A DNA stretch of 64,000 bases. Source: CAZYTX01 sp964650485. GTDB taxonomy: Bacteria > RBG-13-61-14 > DATKZS01. The notes under the pieces are model-generated. The model saw only the letters and a program-made list of their open reading frames with translations. It was not told the DNA's origin and did no database searches. The position numbers and the translations under genes were made by a program. Positions 1 to 9,288 of the stretch are shown here, piece by piece; position 1 is the first letter of the stretch; each line of letters opens with the position of its first letter. Location: the NCBI GenBank assembly GCA_964650485.1, contig CAZYTX010000001.1, forward strand, positions 62,001-126,000, in the 5' to 3' direction.

Positions 1-3000
1 ATCCAGGAAACAAAGACGGGCGAGGAAAAACAGCCGCAAGAACCAAAGCCTGAACCTGAGAGGAGTCCAAAGCAGAAACCCGAAAAGCCCGAACAGCAAC
101 CCGCTCCTGAACCAGAACACCCTTCCCCCGAACCCGAGCAGGCTGCTCCGCCGCCTCCGCCTTCGCCGGAGCTGGAGCCGGAAAAGCCTAAGCCAACTAC
201 GGCGCCAGAGCCTAATAAACAACCGGCCCCGGAAAAACTAGAGCAAGAGTCGGCGCCCCCGCAAAGCAGTGAGGAGCAGGCTGACAGCGAGTACACCATT
301 GATTTGGAGAAGCAGGGCGGAGAGTACCCCTCTTTTATGGAACCCGGCGGTGAAGAGCGGACAGCCCACTCCCAGGCCGCTGCTGACAAAGGCGAGGAGA
401 TGGATGAGCTCTCAGAGGACGCTGACACCAGCCTGGACGTACAGCCAATACCGGCTGAGCCTGCACATGAGGACACTGAAGAAGCCGTGCCTGTACCTGC
501 ACCGGCAGGGTCTGAACAGGATGAACCGTGGCCTGCCGAGCCTGAAACCTCTGAGCCGGGGACTGGCCAGGCAGAGGAGCCCGAAAGCCCTGCCCAACAA
601 GAGCAACCTGCGCGCGAACAGCAGGAGCTGGCACCCGAACCTGCGGAAGAAGTGGAGCTCCCGGCAAAAGAAGACTTTGCGCCTCCCCGTGAACAAGAAG
701 CGGCGGCGCAGCAGGGGCCCACACACGCGCAGGAAGAAGCTCCTGTGACGGAGCCGGCAGAGGAGCCCGAAGAAGTACCACTGCCTCCGCCGCCTCCTTC
801 TCACCAGCCCGAGATCGGGATGGCCGGGTCGTCTCCGGAAGAGGACATAATAAGCTTTTCTGACAAGGAACAAGCAGGAGCCGAAGATCAGGAAGCCGCG
901 CCCCTGCAGGAAGCCGCCGAAGGACAAGAGGATTCTGAAGAGCCGGCAGAGGTCCAGTTGCCGCCGCCCCCTCCTGCACCTTCTTCTCAGCCGTACCTGG
1001 CGGACCAGGAGGCAAAAGAGCAGGCCGAAGAACATGATATGCAAGGGACCGCTGAAACGGCAGAACAGGAGCAGGGCGAAACCCCTGTTGAACAGGAGAT
1101 AGCCCGACAAGACTCAGCCCCTGCGCCTGAGCAGGAACCTGAGCTTCCACCCGAAGAGGTGCCCGGACCGGAAGGACCGGAGGAGGGACCGGAAGAGCTG
1201 CCCGGCAAGGAGCGGCTAAAACCCCTTACCGAGGAGGAGCTCGAGCAGCTTGGATACTTCCTGGCAAAGCTCCTGAAGCTGCTCTCGCAGCCGGACAAGG
1301 CGCTGGACAAGGAGTCCGCGGGAAACGTGAAGGCCACGTACGAGGAGTTCAAGGAGCTCATGTCAGGCCGCGAGGAGGTGGGGGTTTACATGAGGAGCGC
1401 GGGCGCGGTGCGCGAGTTCATGCTGGCCGGAGACTTCCAGGGCCCGGTCAACTTGAAAACCTCCATGCCGGGCGAGCTATTTGACGAGCTTGCGCTGAAG
1501 CTGGTCGAGTTCTTCGAGAGCAAAGGTCTCATGGGCCTCCAGTTCCGGCGCTACCTTACTGAAGACGCCTTCCGCGGCCTCATCGGGAAGATGGGGCATT
1601 ACGACCCCTCAGAGGAGTCGCCTGACCAGCTTGCGTCCGGGCTTCTGCAGGAGGGCGCTTTCCATGCCACCCCGGTGCACGCCTCCGACCGCATAAGCGG
1701 CGCGTCCAACCTGGACTTCCAGGTGGACATGACCCTTGCCAGGATGCGGGGCGACCTGGTGCGGCTTCCCATTGTTGCCGAGGCCATCGAGGAGGCCCCC
1801 GCGGCGCTCATGACCCTGCGTGTGGAGGACGCTCTCAAGGCCATGCAGACCGGACCCTTCAGGGCGGAATTGCTTATCAATGCTCACAACGTGGTGGAAG
1901 GACAGGACCAGGTTACCGAGCCGGACCTGGTCCAGGAGATCATCCTGGCAACTCCCGTTGACATGCTCTCGGACGCGGCCGGCTACCTGGCGGACCAGTA
2001 TGAAAAGCTGCTTGCAAGGGCCGAAGATAGAAAGGATGACCAGGAAACCAATGACCTGCTCGAAAGGGTCAAGAGGGTCATGCGGCAGGCGGCGGCCAGG
2101 CTGACTGTGGAAGACCCGGACGCGGCCAGCCAGGTGATGGGCGGGTTGTACAGGAAGGGCGTGTTCACCCTGGAGGAACTGCCACCCGAGCTCAGGGACC
2201 AGGTAATGATCGAGCAGTTCATCGAGTTCTTCAAGCAGGACCCGGAAAAGAGGCTCGATGACTTCGCAGGCATCACCTCGGAAAAGGACTACAAGAACGC
2301 GGCCAAACGCTACGTGCGCATGGTGGCCGAGCTCGCAAGGCAGGGAGACGCGGAGTCAGCGGACCTTATCTTCAAGGCCATTGTGGACCACGTGAGGACC
2401 AAGGACCCGGGCTTCACCGAGAGACAGCAACTGGCCAGGGAGGCGCTTTCAGTGCTCACCCAGCCCATGACCTTGAACTCTCTTGTCCTCGCTCTGGGAA
2501 GGGTGGACAAGTCAAAGCGCGAGCAAGTGGCCGCGTTTATCTTTGCGGCCGGGCCGGCTGCCGCGGGCAGGCTGATCGAACAGCTCGAAAAGGACGAGGA
2601 CAGGAGCGTGCGCAGGCTCATCTGCGAGATTCTTACCAGGATGGGAGAGCGGGTGGTGCCGGAGTTGCAGGAGCGTCTAAAGGACCTGGAAGCTCCCTGG
2701 TACCTTGTGAGGAACATGGTGATGATACTGGCTGACATGAAAAGCCCGGTGCTGAGTGAAGACCTGGACTGGTACCTGTCTCACGATCATGCACGGGTGA
2801 GGGAAGAGGCCCTGGTTTACGCGGCCAAGGTCTCGGGGACCGAGTCGGAGAGCACCATCGTCAGGATGCTATCTGACCCGGACCCGGGCGTGCGCAGGAG
2901 GGCGGTGCGGGTGCTTGCCAGGTTCCCGGACCTGGGAGACGCCGCTGTGCTCCGGGTGGCCGAGATGATCGAGACCCAGCCTCCCAAAGAGGCCTCCCAG

Positions 3001-3318
3001 GAAGAAGAGCAGGCCGTTGCCGCTGCCTGCGAGCTTATCGGGAAGCTGGGCAACAGGGCTATCGCGGACGGCAGGAGCATGGAGCACCTGCTGGCAGCCG
3101 TACTGGAGCAGGAATCCGGCAAGGGTCTTTTGGGAAGGCTCACCGGACCAAAAAGCAACCGCACCCCCAGGATGAAGGCGGCCTTGATAGAGGCCCTGGG
3201 CAAGGTGGGAACCCAGGAATCCAGGAAGCTGCTCTCATCCTTTGCAAAGGACAAGGACCCCGCGGTAAAGGAAAGCGCACAGAAGGCAATGACAAAGCTC
3301 GCAAAGGCCGGGGCTTGA
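1..3318 (+). CDS. Pro/Glu-rich HEAT-repeat protein (5' end outside window)
   Basis: The frame is open from base 1 with no stop, so the gene starts upstream of the window; the first internal start-type codon (TTG 304) is not a convincing start. The first ~400 residues are low complexity, rich in Glu, Pro, Gln and Ala, with three proline runs each preceded by acidic sequence. A globular middle domain follows from about position 1200. The last ~300 residues show HEAT-like helical repeats with recurring patterns such as RVREEAL, GVRRRAV and AVKESAQ. No signal peptide can be judged because the N-terminus is missing. HEAT repeats usually mediate protein-protein contacts, and the acidic proline-rich arm suggests a long disordered spacer. 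The stop lies 4 bases before the next gene, so the two are probably co-transcribed. The function is unknown. Confidence 0.85.
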   Translation: MQETKTGEEKQPQEPKPEPERSPKQKPEKPEQQPAPEPEHPSPEPEQAAPPPPPSPELEPEKPKPTTAPEPNKQPAPEKLEQESAPPQSSEEQADSEYTIDLEKQGGEYPSFMEPGGEERTAHSQAAADKGEEMDELSEDADTSLDVQPIPAEPAHEDTEEAVPVPAPAGSEQDEPWPAEPETSEPGTGQAEEPESPAQQEQPAREQQELAPEPAEEVELPAKEDFAPPREQEAAAQQGPTHAQEEAPVTEPAEEPEEVPLPPPPPSHQPEIGMAGSSPEEDIISFSDKEQAGAEDQEAAPLQEAAEGQEDSEEPAEVQLPPPPPAPSSQPYLADQEAKEQAEEHDMQGTAETAEQEQGETPVEQEIARQDSAPAPEQEPELPPEEVPGPEGPEEGPEELPGKERLKPLTEEELEQLGYFLAKLLKLLSQPDKALDKESAGNVKATYEEFKELMSGREEVGVYMRSAGAVREFMLAGDFQGPVNLKTSMPGELFDELALKLVEFFESKGLMGLQFRRYLTEDAFRGLIGKMGHYDPSEESPDQLASGLLQEGAFHATPVHASDRISGASNLDFQVDMTLARMRGDLVRLPIVAEAIEEAPAALMTLRVEDALKAMQTGPFRAELLINAHNVVEGQDQVTEPDLVQEIILATPVDMLSDAAGYLADQYEKLLARAEDRKDDQETNDLLERVKRVMRQAAARLTVEDPDAASQVMGGLYRKGVFTLEELPPELRDQVMIEQFIEFFKQDPEKRLDDFAGITSEKDYKNAAKRYVRMVAELARQGDAESADLIFKAIVDHVRTKDPGFTERQQLAREALSVLTQPMTLNSLVLALGRVDKSKREQVAAFIFAAGPAAAGRLIEQLEKDEDRSVRRLICEILTRMGERVVPELQERLKDLEAPWYLVRNMVMILADMKSPVLSEDLDWYLSHDHARVREEALVYAAKVSGTESESTIVRMLSDPDPGVRRRAVRVLARFPDLGDAAVLRVAEMIETQPPKEASQEEEQAVAAACELIGKLGNRAIADGRSMEHLLAAVLEQESGKGLLGRLTGPKSNRTPRMKAALIEALGKVGTQESRKLLSSFAKDKDPAVKESAQKAMTKLAKAGA

Positions 3319-3322
3319 TGAC

Positions 3323-3742
3323 ATGATCAGAAAGGCAAGGTCACTCTTGTCCTCCGAGCTATGGAAAGACCACGGCCAGAGGTTCGGGATCGGCCTGGGG
3401 CTCGCTCTTTCTGTGCTGTCCGGCCTCTCAATGCTGAGAGGAGAAGTGCAGCGCATGGATGCGCTGGCAATGCTGTCCGCGGCGCTGCTGGCCGCCGCTT
3501 TCCTGGTCCCCGCCGTGCTCTACCCCTTTGCGTGGGTACTGGAGAGCCTTTTCAAAGCGGTCACCAGGGCGCTTTTGCACCTCTTGCTGGTGCTCGTGTT
3601 CATGCTGGTGTTCGCGCCCGTTGGTATAGTCTTGAGAATACTGGGCAAGGACCCGCTTGAGAGGAAGATCGTGCAGGATGCCGAATCTTACTGGATCGAA
3701 CGCAGGCCCCGTGACCCGGAAAGAGCGGAGAAGCAGTACTGA
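3323..3742 (+). CDS. SxtJ-like small membrane protein
   Basis: 139 residues. The ATG at 3323 follows the previous stop by four bases. Three hydrophobic stretches are visible (residues about 15-35, 43-75 and 85-110). The C-terminal tail contains GKDPLERK and ESYWIER, a signature I associate with the SxtJ family of small membrane proteins, often found beside polysaccharide or secondary-metabolite export genes. The biochemical role of that family is not established. The tight spacing suggests an operon with the HEAT-repeat gene upstream. The family match is from memory of its C-terminal motif. Confidence 0.6.
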   Translation: MIRKARSLLSSELWKDHGQRFGIGLGLALSVLSGLSMLRGEVQRMDALAMLSAALLAAAFLVPAVLYPFAWVLESLFKAVTRALLHLLLVLVFMLVFAPVGIVLRILGKDPLERKIVQDAESYWIERRPRDPERAEKQY

Positions 3743-3788
3743 AAATTTAAGATCGTGTAGTTGATAAAAAGTATATTACTGGGCGTTT

Positions 3789-3812
3789 CCAGGCGCTCCT
3801 TGGCGCGCCTGG
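3789..3812. terminator. GC-rich hairpin after the SxtJ-like gene
   Basis: CCAGGCGC (3789-3796) and GCGCCTGG (3805-3812) form a perfect 8-bp stem with an 8-base loop, 47 bases after the SxtJ-like stop. No strong T-run follows, so it is at best a weak or factor-assisted terminator, or simply a palindrome. Confidence 0.35.
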
Positions 3813-3869
3813 TTCCAATTGCATCGGGAGTGGTTATTGGGGAGAATAGTACGTGGTGGAGACCCTGGC

Positions 3870-4160
3870 ATGGAATTACCTGATCCGTTGCACGAGAAGC
3901 GGGATGAGATTAAAAAGGTCGCTGCCCGGCATGGCGTGACTGGGATTAGAGTGTTCGGGTCGTTTGCCCGTGGAGAAGCGGATGCTGAAAGCGATGTTGA
4001 CCTTTTAATCGAGGTCCGTGGTCCAACCACGCCCTGGTTCCCCGGGGGTCTGGTTGCAGATATGGAAGAGCTTCTTGGACGCAGAGTTGACGTAGTGGAG
4101 CAAGATGCGCTCCGCCATACTTTAAGGCAAAAGGTTCTTGAAGAGGCTGTGCCATTATGA
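3870..4160 (+). CDS. mntA: MNT-type minimal nucleotidyltransferase antitoxin
   Basis: 96 residues from ATG 3870, preceded by GGTGGAG at a plausible ribosome-binding distance; an upstream TTG at 3819 would add 17 unconvincing residues. The protein shows the minimal nucleotidyltransferase signature GS-x10-DxD (G30, S31, D42, D44). In MNT/HEPN modules this protein is the antitoxin that AMPylates the HEPN RNase toxin. The stop overlaps the next start as ATGA, the usual arrangement. The partner toxin here is truncated, so this antitoxin may be an orphan. The domain is secure; the pairing rests on gene order. Confidence 0.85.
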   Translation: MELPDPLHEKRDEIKKVAARHGVTGIRVFGSFARGEADAESDVDLLIEVRGPTTPWFPGGLVADMEELLGRRVDVVEQDALRHTLRQKVLEEAVPL

Positions 4161-4279
4161 AGAAGGAGCTGGACTATCTGGACCATATCCTTCAATGCCT
4201 GCAATGGATTGAGAGCCATATTCACGAGAACAAGTATCGAGGAGTAATCCATTCCTTGAATAATAAAGTTAAAAGATAG
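4157..4279 (+). pseudogene. Truncated HepT-like (HEPN/DUF86) toxin
   Basis: A 40-codon frame starts at ATG 4157, overlapping the antitoxin stop, and ends with TAG at 4277-4279. The N-terminal residues (MKKELDYLDHILQCLQWIES) look like the first helix of HepT-type DUF86 toxins. Complete toxins are roughly 110-140 residues and carry the catalytic RX4-6H motif near the C-terminus, which is absent here. Nothing between 4280 and the next gene at 4307 could restore it, so the gene is a remnant. Too short for normal ORF calling. Confidence 0.65.
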
Positions 4280-4306
4280 TAAAAACATTTCAGGGGAGGA
4301 CAAGAC

Positions 4307-5791
4307 ATGGAAAAGTCAAACATAGCCGCTTTCGCCGCGGGAGTGGCCGCGGGAGCGATGACCGCGGCCTTGATCGGCTGCATAGCATTGAAAAACCCGG
4401 AGACGGTGGTGCGCGAGCCCGGAAAACCGGGCGAGTCAACCATCGAGTACTCGCCTCCCCGAGACCCCCAACTGTCGCTCGAGTTCATAAGGGAGGTCGG
4501 CCCCATGCTCATGACCATGCTCGGGCCCGAGATGGTAAAGGTCACGGACGACGTCTACGCCGCGGTCGGGTACGGTTTCGGCACCATCACCATGGTCATC
4601 ACCGACCGGGGTCTGGTTATAGTTGACACCGGCGTGAGCACCGAGGCCGCGGAAGAGGTCCTGGCCGAGTTCAGGAAGATCACCGACAAGCCCGTGACCC
4701 ACATGATCTATACCCACAGCCACCAGGACCACACCCTGGGCTCGTCCGTGTTCCACTCGCCCGGCGTCGAGGTCATCTCGACCGGGGAGTTCCGCGAATA
4801 CCGCTACTTCCAGGAGGAGTTGCTTGCGGAATACTTCAACCGGGCCAGGGCCATCCAGTTCGGGTTCATCGAGCCGGACTACGCTTTCGAGCTCCCGGTA
4901 TCGAGCGGCCCCACCCTGTTCATGAAGCGCGAATGGCCGGAGGTAGTCCCGCCCACCCGCACGTTCGAAGGCGAGCTCGAGCTCACCGTGGGCGGGAAGA
5001 GGTTCGTTCTTTTCGCCGCCCCCGGAGAGACCCCCTGCCAGCTCGCGGTCTGGATGCCGGAGAAGGAGCTCCTCATGGCCGCGGACAACTACTACCACTC
5101 CTTCCCCAACCTCTCGTCCCCGCTCCTCGAACCCAGGCCGGTGCGAGACTGGATCGAGACGCTCGGAAAGTACATCGAGCTCGAGCCCCGCTACATGGTG
5201 CTCGGACACACCGACCCGCTCGAGGGCAGGGAGCTGATAAAAAAGCGGCTCAAAAACTACAGGAAGGCGGTGGCGCACGTGCACGACCAGACGGTCCGCT
5301 GCATAAACCAGGGCAAGAGCGTGGACGAGGCGGTCAGGGAGGTCGGGCTTCCGCCCGGGCTCGCGGAGCTCCCATACCTCCAGGAGTACTACGGAAGGGT
5401 TGACTGGTCGGTGCGCGGGATCTACCGGGGATACACCGGCTGGTATAAAGGGGACGGAACCGGGCTGGACCCCATCCCCGACTCTTACAGGGCCAGGGAG
5501 ATGCTCGGGCTTTCCGGAGGCGCGGACAAGATACTTAAGAGGGCCATCGAGTTGCAGAAGAACGGCGAGCACCAGCTGTGCGCCGAGCTGTGCGACGTGG
5601 TGATAGCGGCCAACCCGGACGACCGGCTCGCACACCGAGTAAAGGCCGAGTCCATGTACAGGCTCGCATACGCGTCAAACAACCTGAACGCCTTCCTGTG
5701 CTACCGGTCGGCATACTCGGTGCACATGAAGGCCGCGGCCGGGAAAAAGGACCAGGCGCGTGTTCCCGGCAAGGCCCGCTCCGGAGACTGA
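4307..5791 (+). CDS. Metallo-beta-lactamase-fold alkylsulfatase-like lipoprotein
   Basis: 494 residues; ATG 4307 is preceded by GGGGAGGA. The N-terminus is hydrophobic and ends in LIGC, a good lipobox with the lipidated Cys at position 25, so the protein is probably membrane-anchored outside the cytoplasm. The zinc motif is HSHQDH (H137, H139, D141, H142). A later segment (about residues 355-385, with VDWSVRGIYRGYTGWY) is characteristic of the alkylsulfatase dimerisation domain, followed by helical repeats. Full alkylsulfatases of the SdsA1 type end in an SCP2-like domain and are longer; that part is missing. Likely hydrolysis of sulfate esters or a related substrate. A short A/T-rich stretch separates it from the broken toxin gene. 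Confidence 0.8.
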   Translation: MEKSNIAAFAAGVAAGAMTAALIGCIALKNPETVVREPGKPGESTIEYSPPRDPQLSLEFIREVGPMLMTMLGPEMVKVTDDVYAAVGYGFGTITMVITDRGLVIVDTGVSTEAAEEVLAEFRKITDKPVTHMIYTHSHQDHTLGSSVFHSPGVEVISTGEFREYRYFQEELLAEYFNRARAIQFGFIEPDYAFELPVSSGPTLFMKREWPEVVPPTRTFEGELELTVGGKRFVLFAAPGETPCQLAVWMPEKELLMAADNYYHSFPNLSSPLLEPRPVRDWIETLGKYIELEPRYMVLGHTDPLEGRELIKKRLKNYRKAVAHVHDQTVRCINQGKSVDEAVREVGLPPGLAELPYLQEYYGRVDWSVRGIYRGYTGWYKGDGTGLDPIPDSYRAREMLGLSGGADKILKRAIELQKNGEHQLCAELCDVVIAANPDDRLAHRVKAESMYRLAYASNNLNAFLCYRSAYSVHMKAAAGKKDQARVPGKARSGD

Positions 5792-5827
5792 CGCGAGCAG
5801 GCAACGGGCGGAAACGGAGATTGCCAC

Positions 5828-6871
5828 ATGAGCGCTGAAAAGGGAATCACGGTTTCCCGGATAGCGGAGCTGGTGGGAGGCCGGGTCGAGGGCGACGGGT
5901 CCGTCCTGATCGAAGGGGCGGCCTCCATAGAAGCCGCTGGCCCGGGAAAAGTGAGCTTCCTGGGAAACCCCGGGTTCAAGGACCAGGCCATGAAAAGCAA
6001 CGCAGGGGCCATGATAACGTCCGGGAAGCTGCCCGCCGGCTTCCCCCAGATAATCGTTGACGACCCTTACACCGCTTTTGTAAAGGTGGTGGAGGCCCTG
6101 CACCCCGAGGAGCGGTTCGAGCCGGGCGTGCACCAGGAGGCCGTGGTGGAAGAGGGGGCCCGGCTGGGCAAAGACGTGCACGTGGGCGCTTTCGCTTACG
6201 TGGCCGCATCCGCGGACATAGGTGACGGGAGCGTTATATGCGAGGGCACGGTGGTGGGAGCGCGGTGCAGGGTGGGCGCGGACACGGTGATCCGCCCGCG
6301 GGTGACCCTCTATCCCGGGGTATCAATAGGCTCGGGGTGCATCATCCACTCGGGCACAATAATAGGCTCGGACGGGTTCGGGTTCATACTCTCTGAAGAA
6401 GGCCACGTGAAAAAGCCGCAGGTCGGGAGTGTTGTCATCGAGGACAGGGTGGAGATCGGGGCCAATTGCACCATTGACCGGGCCATGCTGGACGCCACGG
6501 TCGTGGGTGAAGGGACCAAGCTGGATAACCTGGTGCATCTGGCCCATAACGTGGTGGTGGGAAAGCATTGCTTGATAATGGCGGGAGTGATGGTGGGAGG
6601 CAGCACAACAATAGGCGACTTTTGCGTGATCTCCGGCAACTCGACAATAAGAGACAACTTGAGCATCGGCAGCAGGGTCATGGTGGTGGGTCACTCGGCG
6701 GTGGCGGAGGACGTGCATGACAACCAGACAGTGTTCGGGTACCCGGCCATGCCCTTCTCGCATGCCAAGCGGGTGTACTCCAGGCTCAAGCAACTCCCCG
6801 ACCTGTTCAAGCGCATGAGGAGCGTGGAAAAGGCCGTGGCCCCGCGCTCCGCGGAAGAGGACGAGTACTGA
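5828..6871 (+). CDS. lpxD: UDP-3-O-(3-hydroxyacyl)glucosamine N-acyltransferase
   Basis: 347 residues, the usual LpxD length. The protein has the N-terminal uridine-binding domain (for example VEGDGSVLIEGAASIE), then a left-handed beta helix of hexapeptide repeats from about residue 100, and the active-site region HLAHNVVVG with the catalytic His. LpxD transfers a 3-hydroxyacyl chain from ACP to the 2-amino group of acylated UDP-glucosamine in lipid A synthesis, in the cytoplasm. It lies just before a glycosyltransferase cluster, which fits an envelope-synthesis neighbourhood, but it is not next to lpxA, lpxB or fabZ in this window. Confidence 0.93.
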   Translation: MSAEKGITVSRIAELVGGRVEGDGSVLIEGAASIEAAGPGKVSFLGNPGFKDQAMKSNAGAMITSGKLPAGFPQIIVDDPYTAFVKVVEALHPEERFEPGVHQEAVVEEGARLGKDVHVGAFAYVAASADIGDGSVICEGTVVGARCRVGADTVIRPRVTLYPGVSIGSGCIIHSGTIIGSDGFGFILSEEGHVKKPQVGSVVIEDRVEIGANCTIDRAMLDATVVGEGTKLDNLVHLAHNVVVGKHCLIMAGVMVGGSTTIGDFCVISGNSTIRDNLSIGSRVMVVGHSAVAEDVHDNQTVFGYPAMPFSHAKRVYSRLKQLPDLFKRMRSVEKAVAPRSAEEDEY

Positions 6872-6881
6872 ATCCCTTCAC

Positions 6882-7967
6882 ATGAAGATCACCTTTATAA
6901 ACTCTTGCAGGTTCATGGGAGGAGCGGAGCTGTGGCACCTCTACACCGCCATGAATTTCAGAGACAAGGGACACCAGGTGGACATGATACTCCGGCAAGG
7001 GCCGCTCGCGCAGAAGGCCCGGGAAAACGGATTGCCCCTCAAAATCCTGCCCATGCGCTTCGACCTGGACCTGTATACATTCTTGCGCGCATACCTGTAT
7101 TTCAGCAAGCACAAGCCGGACCTGGCGCTCTTGAACGACCAGCGCGAGTGCCGCGTGATCGCGCCGGCAGCAGCCGTGGCAGGCGTCCGCGTCCGGGTGC
7201 AGAGGAAGGGGTGGTCCTATCTCAAGGGGTCGTGGCGGGACCGGCTGGTGTACAAATATTTTGTAACCCACGTGATATCGGTCTCCCAGGCGGTGGAAAA
7301 ACTGTACAGGGAAAGGCTCGGTGTACCTGATGATAGACTGGCCATCTTTCCCAATGGCGTGGACTTTAAGAGGTTCGAGAATGCCGATGGAGAGGCCATG
7401 CGGAAAAGCATGGGCGTGCCCGGAGATTCGTTCCTTATTGGGTCAGCGGGAAGGCTGGTCTCTCAGAAGGGTTTTGACGTGCTCATACGGGCGACGGCAA
7501 TCCTGAAAGATAAAGGTCTCGAGCCCTGGGTGGCCATAGCCGGGACCGGCGAACAGGACAATGCACTGCGCGAGCTGGCCGAAATCTGCGGGGTGGAGGA
7601 CAGGCTGGTCATGCCGGGTTTCATTGACGACATGCCATCTTTTCTGGACGCCCTCGACCTGTTCGCCTTCCCCTCGCGTCAGGAGGGCCGCTCGAACGCG
7701 CTCACCGAGGCCATGGCCTCGGGCCTGCCAGTGGTGGCATCAGACGATCCCAGTAACATGGAGATAGTGTCACATGGAAAAACCGGCCTGATAGTGCCGG
7801 TCGGAGACCACCAGGAGTTGGCATCCTCAATCGAGCGCATCATGAACGACCCTGTCCTGGCCCGGTCGCTGGGCAAAACGGCAAAAGAGCATGCAATGGA
7901 ATTCCTCGATTACAATAAAATCATGGACGAGCTGGAGTCATATCTCTTGAAGCTGGCAGGCCGGTGA
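6882..7967 (+). CDS. GT4 family glycosyltransferase
   Basis: 361 residues. GT-B fold: the N-terminal domain begins ITFINSCRFMGGAE, and the C-terminal donor-binding domain carries IGSAGRLVSQKGFD and the EGRSNALTEAMASGLPVV block containing the family E-x7-E motif. Likely transfers a sugar from a nucleotide-sugar to a lipid-linked or LPS-type acceptor at the cytoplasmic face of the inner membrane. It starts 10 bases after lpxD and its stop overlaps the next gene, so it opens the polysaccharide operon. The sugar specificity cannot be read from the sequence. Confidence 0.88.
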   Translation: MKITFINSCRFMGGAELWHLYTAMNFRDKGHQVDMILRQGPLAQKARENGLPLKILPMRFDLDLYTFLRAYLYFSKHKPDLALLNDQRECRVIAPAAAVAGVRVRVQRKGWSYLKGSWRDRLVYKYFVTHVISVSQAVEKLYRERLGVPDDRLAIFPNGVDFKRFENADGEAMRKSMGVPGDSFLIGSAGRLVSQKGFDVLIRATAILKDKGLEPWVAIAGTGEQDNALRELAEICGVEDRLVMPGFIDDMPSFLDALDLFAFPSRQEGRSNALTEAMASGLPVVASDDPSNMEIVSHGKTGLIVPVGDHQELASSIERIMNDPVLARSLGKTAKEHAMEFLDYNKIMDELESYLLKLAGR

Positions 7968-9271
7968 AAGACATGAAGATAGGCGGGCGACACAGGAAAG
8001 CCCTGGAGCACATGGACAGGCTGGAGTTCGAGCAGGCCGCGCGGACCCTGAAAGAGATGGCCGCGGACGAGGACTCTTCCTGGATCGTGATGAACGACCT
8101 TGCTTTGTGCAGGTTCGCTCTGGGTGACGCCGGCGAGGCCGTCGAGCTTCTGGACCGTGTGCTGCAAAAGGAGCCGGAAAACAGCTTTGCAAAGATCAAC
8201 CGCTACTACGTTGCGGAGGCCGACAAGATCAGGAACAGTCCGCCCCCGGACCCGGCTTCCAGGATCAGGGAGGTCCGCGGCAAGGGACCGGACAGCCCAC
8301 GGGTCTCGGTAATCATGCCCACCTACAACCGGCCGGACCTCATACGCGAGAGCATCGAGAGCGTGATCTCGCAGACCTTCACCGACTGGGAGCTCATAGT
8401 GGTGAACGACGGCGGAGGCCGCGAGGTCGAGGCCGCCATGGAAAAATACCTTAAAGACCCCAGGGTCAGGTACGTCTTTGCCGAGCACGGGGGCACGGCC
8501 AGCGCCATCAACGCCGGGCTGCACCTCTCCCGCGGAAGCCTCCTCGCTTACCTCGACGACGACGATATCTTCTACTCGCACCACCTTGAAACCTTGGTCC
8601 ACTTCCTCGACAAAAATCCGGATGCGCAAGCGGCGCACACACTGTTTTATCGATCTTTACAGAAGCGCAAGCAAGGCAGTTGGGAGACGGTGACAAAGAA
8701 AGTCGTATACGGGGCCGAGTATAGCACGGCCTCCTGGCGGAGAGGAATACAGGTGCCCGGCCGCAACCCGCTAATGCACAGACGTTCTGTCACGGACGAA
8801 ATCGGTGGAGCGTCCGAGTGGCTATGCTGCTGCGAGGACTGGGAGTTTTATTTGAGGCTACTAGGCGCCTTCGATCTTCACGCCGTTCCAGAGGTAACCG
8901 GCGAGTTCATTGTAAGGGAAGGGGCCGCACAAAAAACCCGGCAACCCAAAGGTCCACGTAACCACAGTCGGAACCTCATCATATATATGAACAGTATCTT
9001 CCCACTCACCGGCCTGAGATTCATGCAAACCGGACAGGGCAGCGGGGAGAGGCTCTTAAAAGCCTCGTCAATCCTCGGTCGGGAGAACTTCAGCTATTTG
9101 ACCTCGCTCGAGCTTCGCAAGCTGATACGGGAGCCTTACTATAGTATTTTCCACAGGCTGGGCAAGGACATCGCGCAGGAGGGGAAAAACGAGGAGGGCA
9201 AATTGGTATTCAGGCAAGGCCTCAAGGTTGCTCCATTCGAGCCCAGGCTGTTTTTCCGGTCGTTCTTTTAA
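7964..9271 (+). CDS. GT2 glycosyltransferase with N-terminal TPR-like region
   Basis: 435 residues from GTG 7964, overlapping the previous stop; ATG 7973, three codons on, is equally possible. Residues 1-105 are helical and TPR-like. The GT2 domain follows (VIMPTYNRPDLIRESIES, then DDDD as the metal motif and CCEDWEFYLRL as the acidic catalytic region). The C-terminus is helical and ends APFEPRLFF, resembling the end of the GT2 gene at 13863, with which it shares the whole architecture. Base composition is high-GC up to about 8620 and then becomes visibly less biased, inside the reading frame. Confidence 0.85.
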   Translation: MKDMKIGGRHRKALEHMDRLEFEQAARTLKEMAADEDSSWIVMNDLALCRFALGDAGEAVELLDRVLQKEPENSFAKINRYYVAEADKIRNSPPPDPASRIREVRGKGPDSPRVSVIMPTYNRPDLIRESIESVISQTFTDWELIVVNDGGGREVEAAMEKYLKDPRVRYVFAEHGGTASAINAGLHLSRGSLLAYLDDDDIFYSHHLETLVHFLDKNPDAQAAHTLFYRSLQKRKQGSWETVTKKVVYGAEYSTASWRRGIQVPGRNPLMHRRSVTDEIGGASEWLCCCEDWEFYLRLLGAFDLHAVPEVTGEFIVREGAAQKTRQPKGPRNHSRNLIIYMNSIFPLTGLRFMQTGQGSGERLLKASSILGRENFSYLTSLELRKLIREPYYSIFHRLGKDIAQEGKNEEGKLVFRQGLKVAPFEPRLFFRSFF

Positions 9272-9288
9272 GTATTTTCAATCAGGCG

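Noticed and set aside
335..1150. Long minus-strand frames opposite the first gene (335-1150 and 412-1110)
   Set aside because: They are shadows of the repetitive Glu/Pro-coding strand; their translations are biased toward Leu/Arg/Pro without any domain, and no ribosome-binding site or operon context supports them.
4436..5635. 399-codon minus-strand frame opposite the alkylsulfatase-like gene
   Set aside because: A high-GC shadow; the plus-strand gene has an intact zinc motif and dimerisation segment in the same place.
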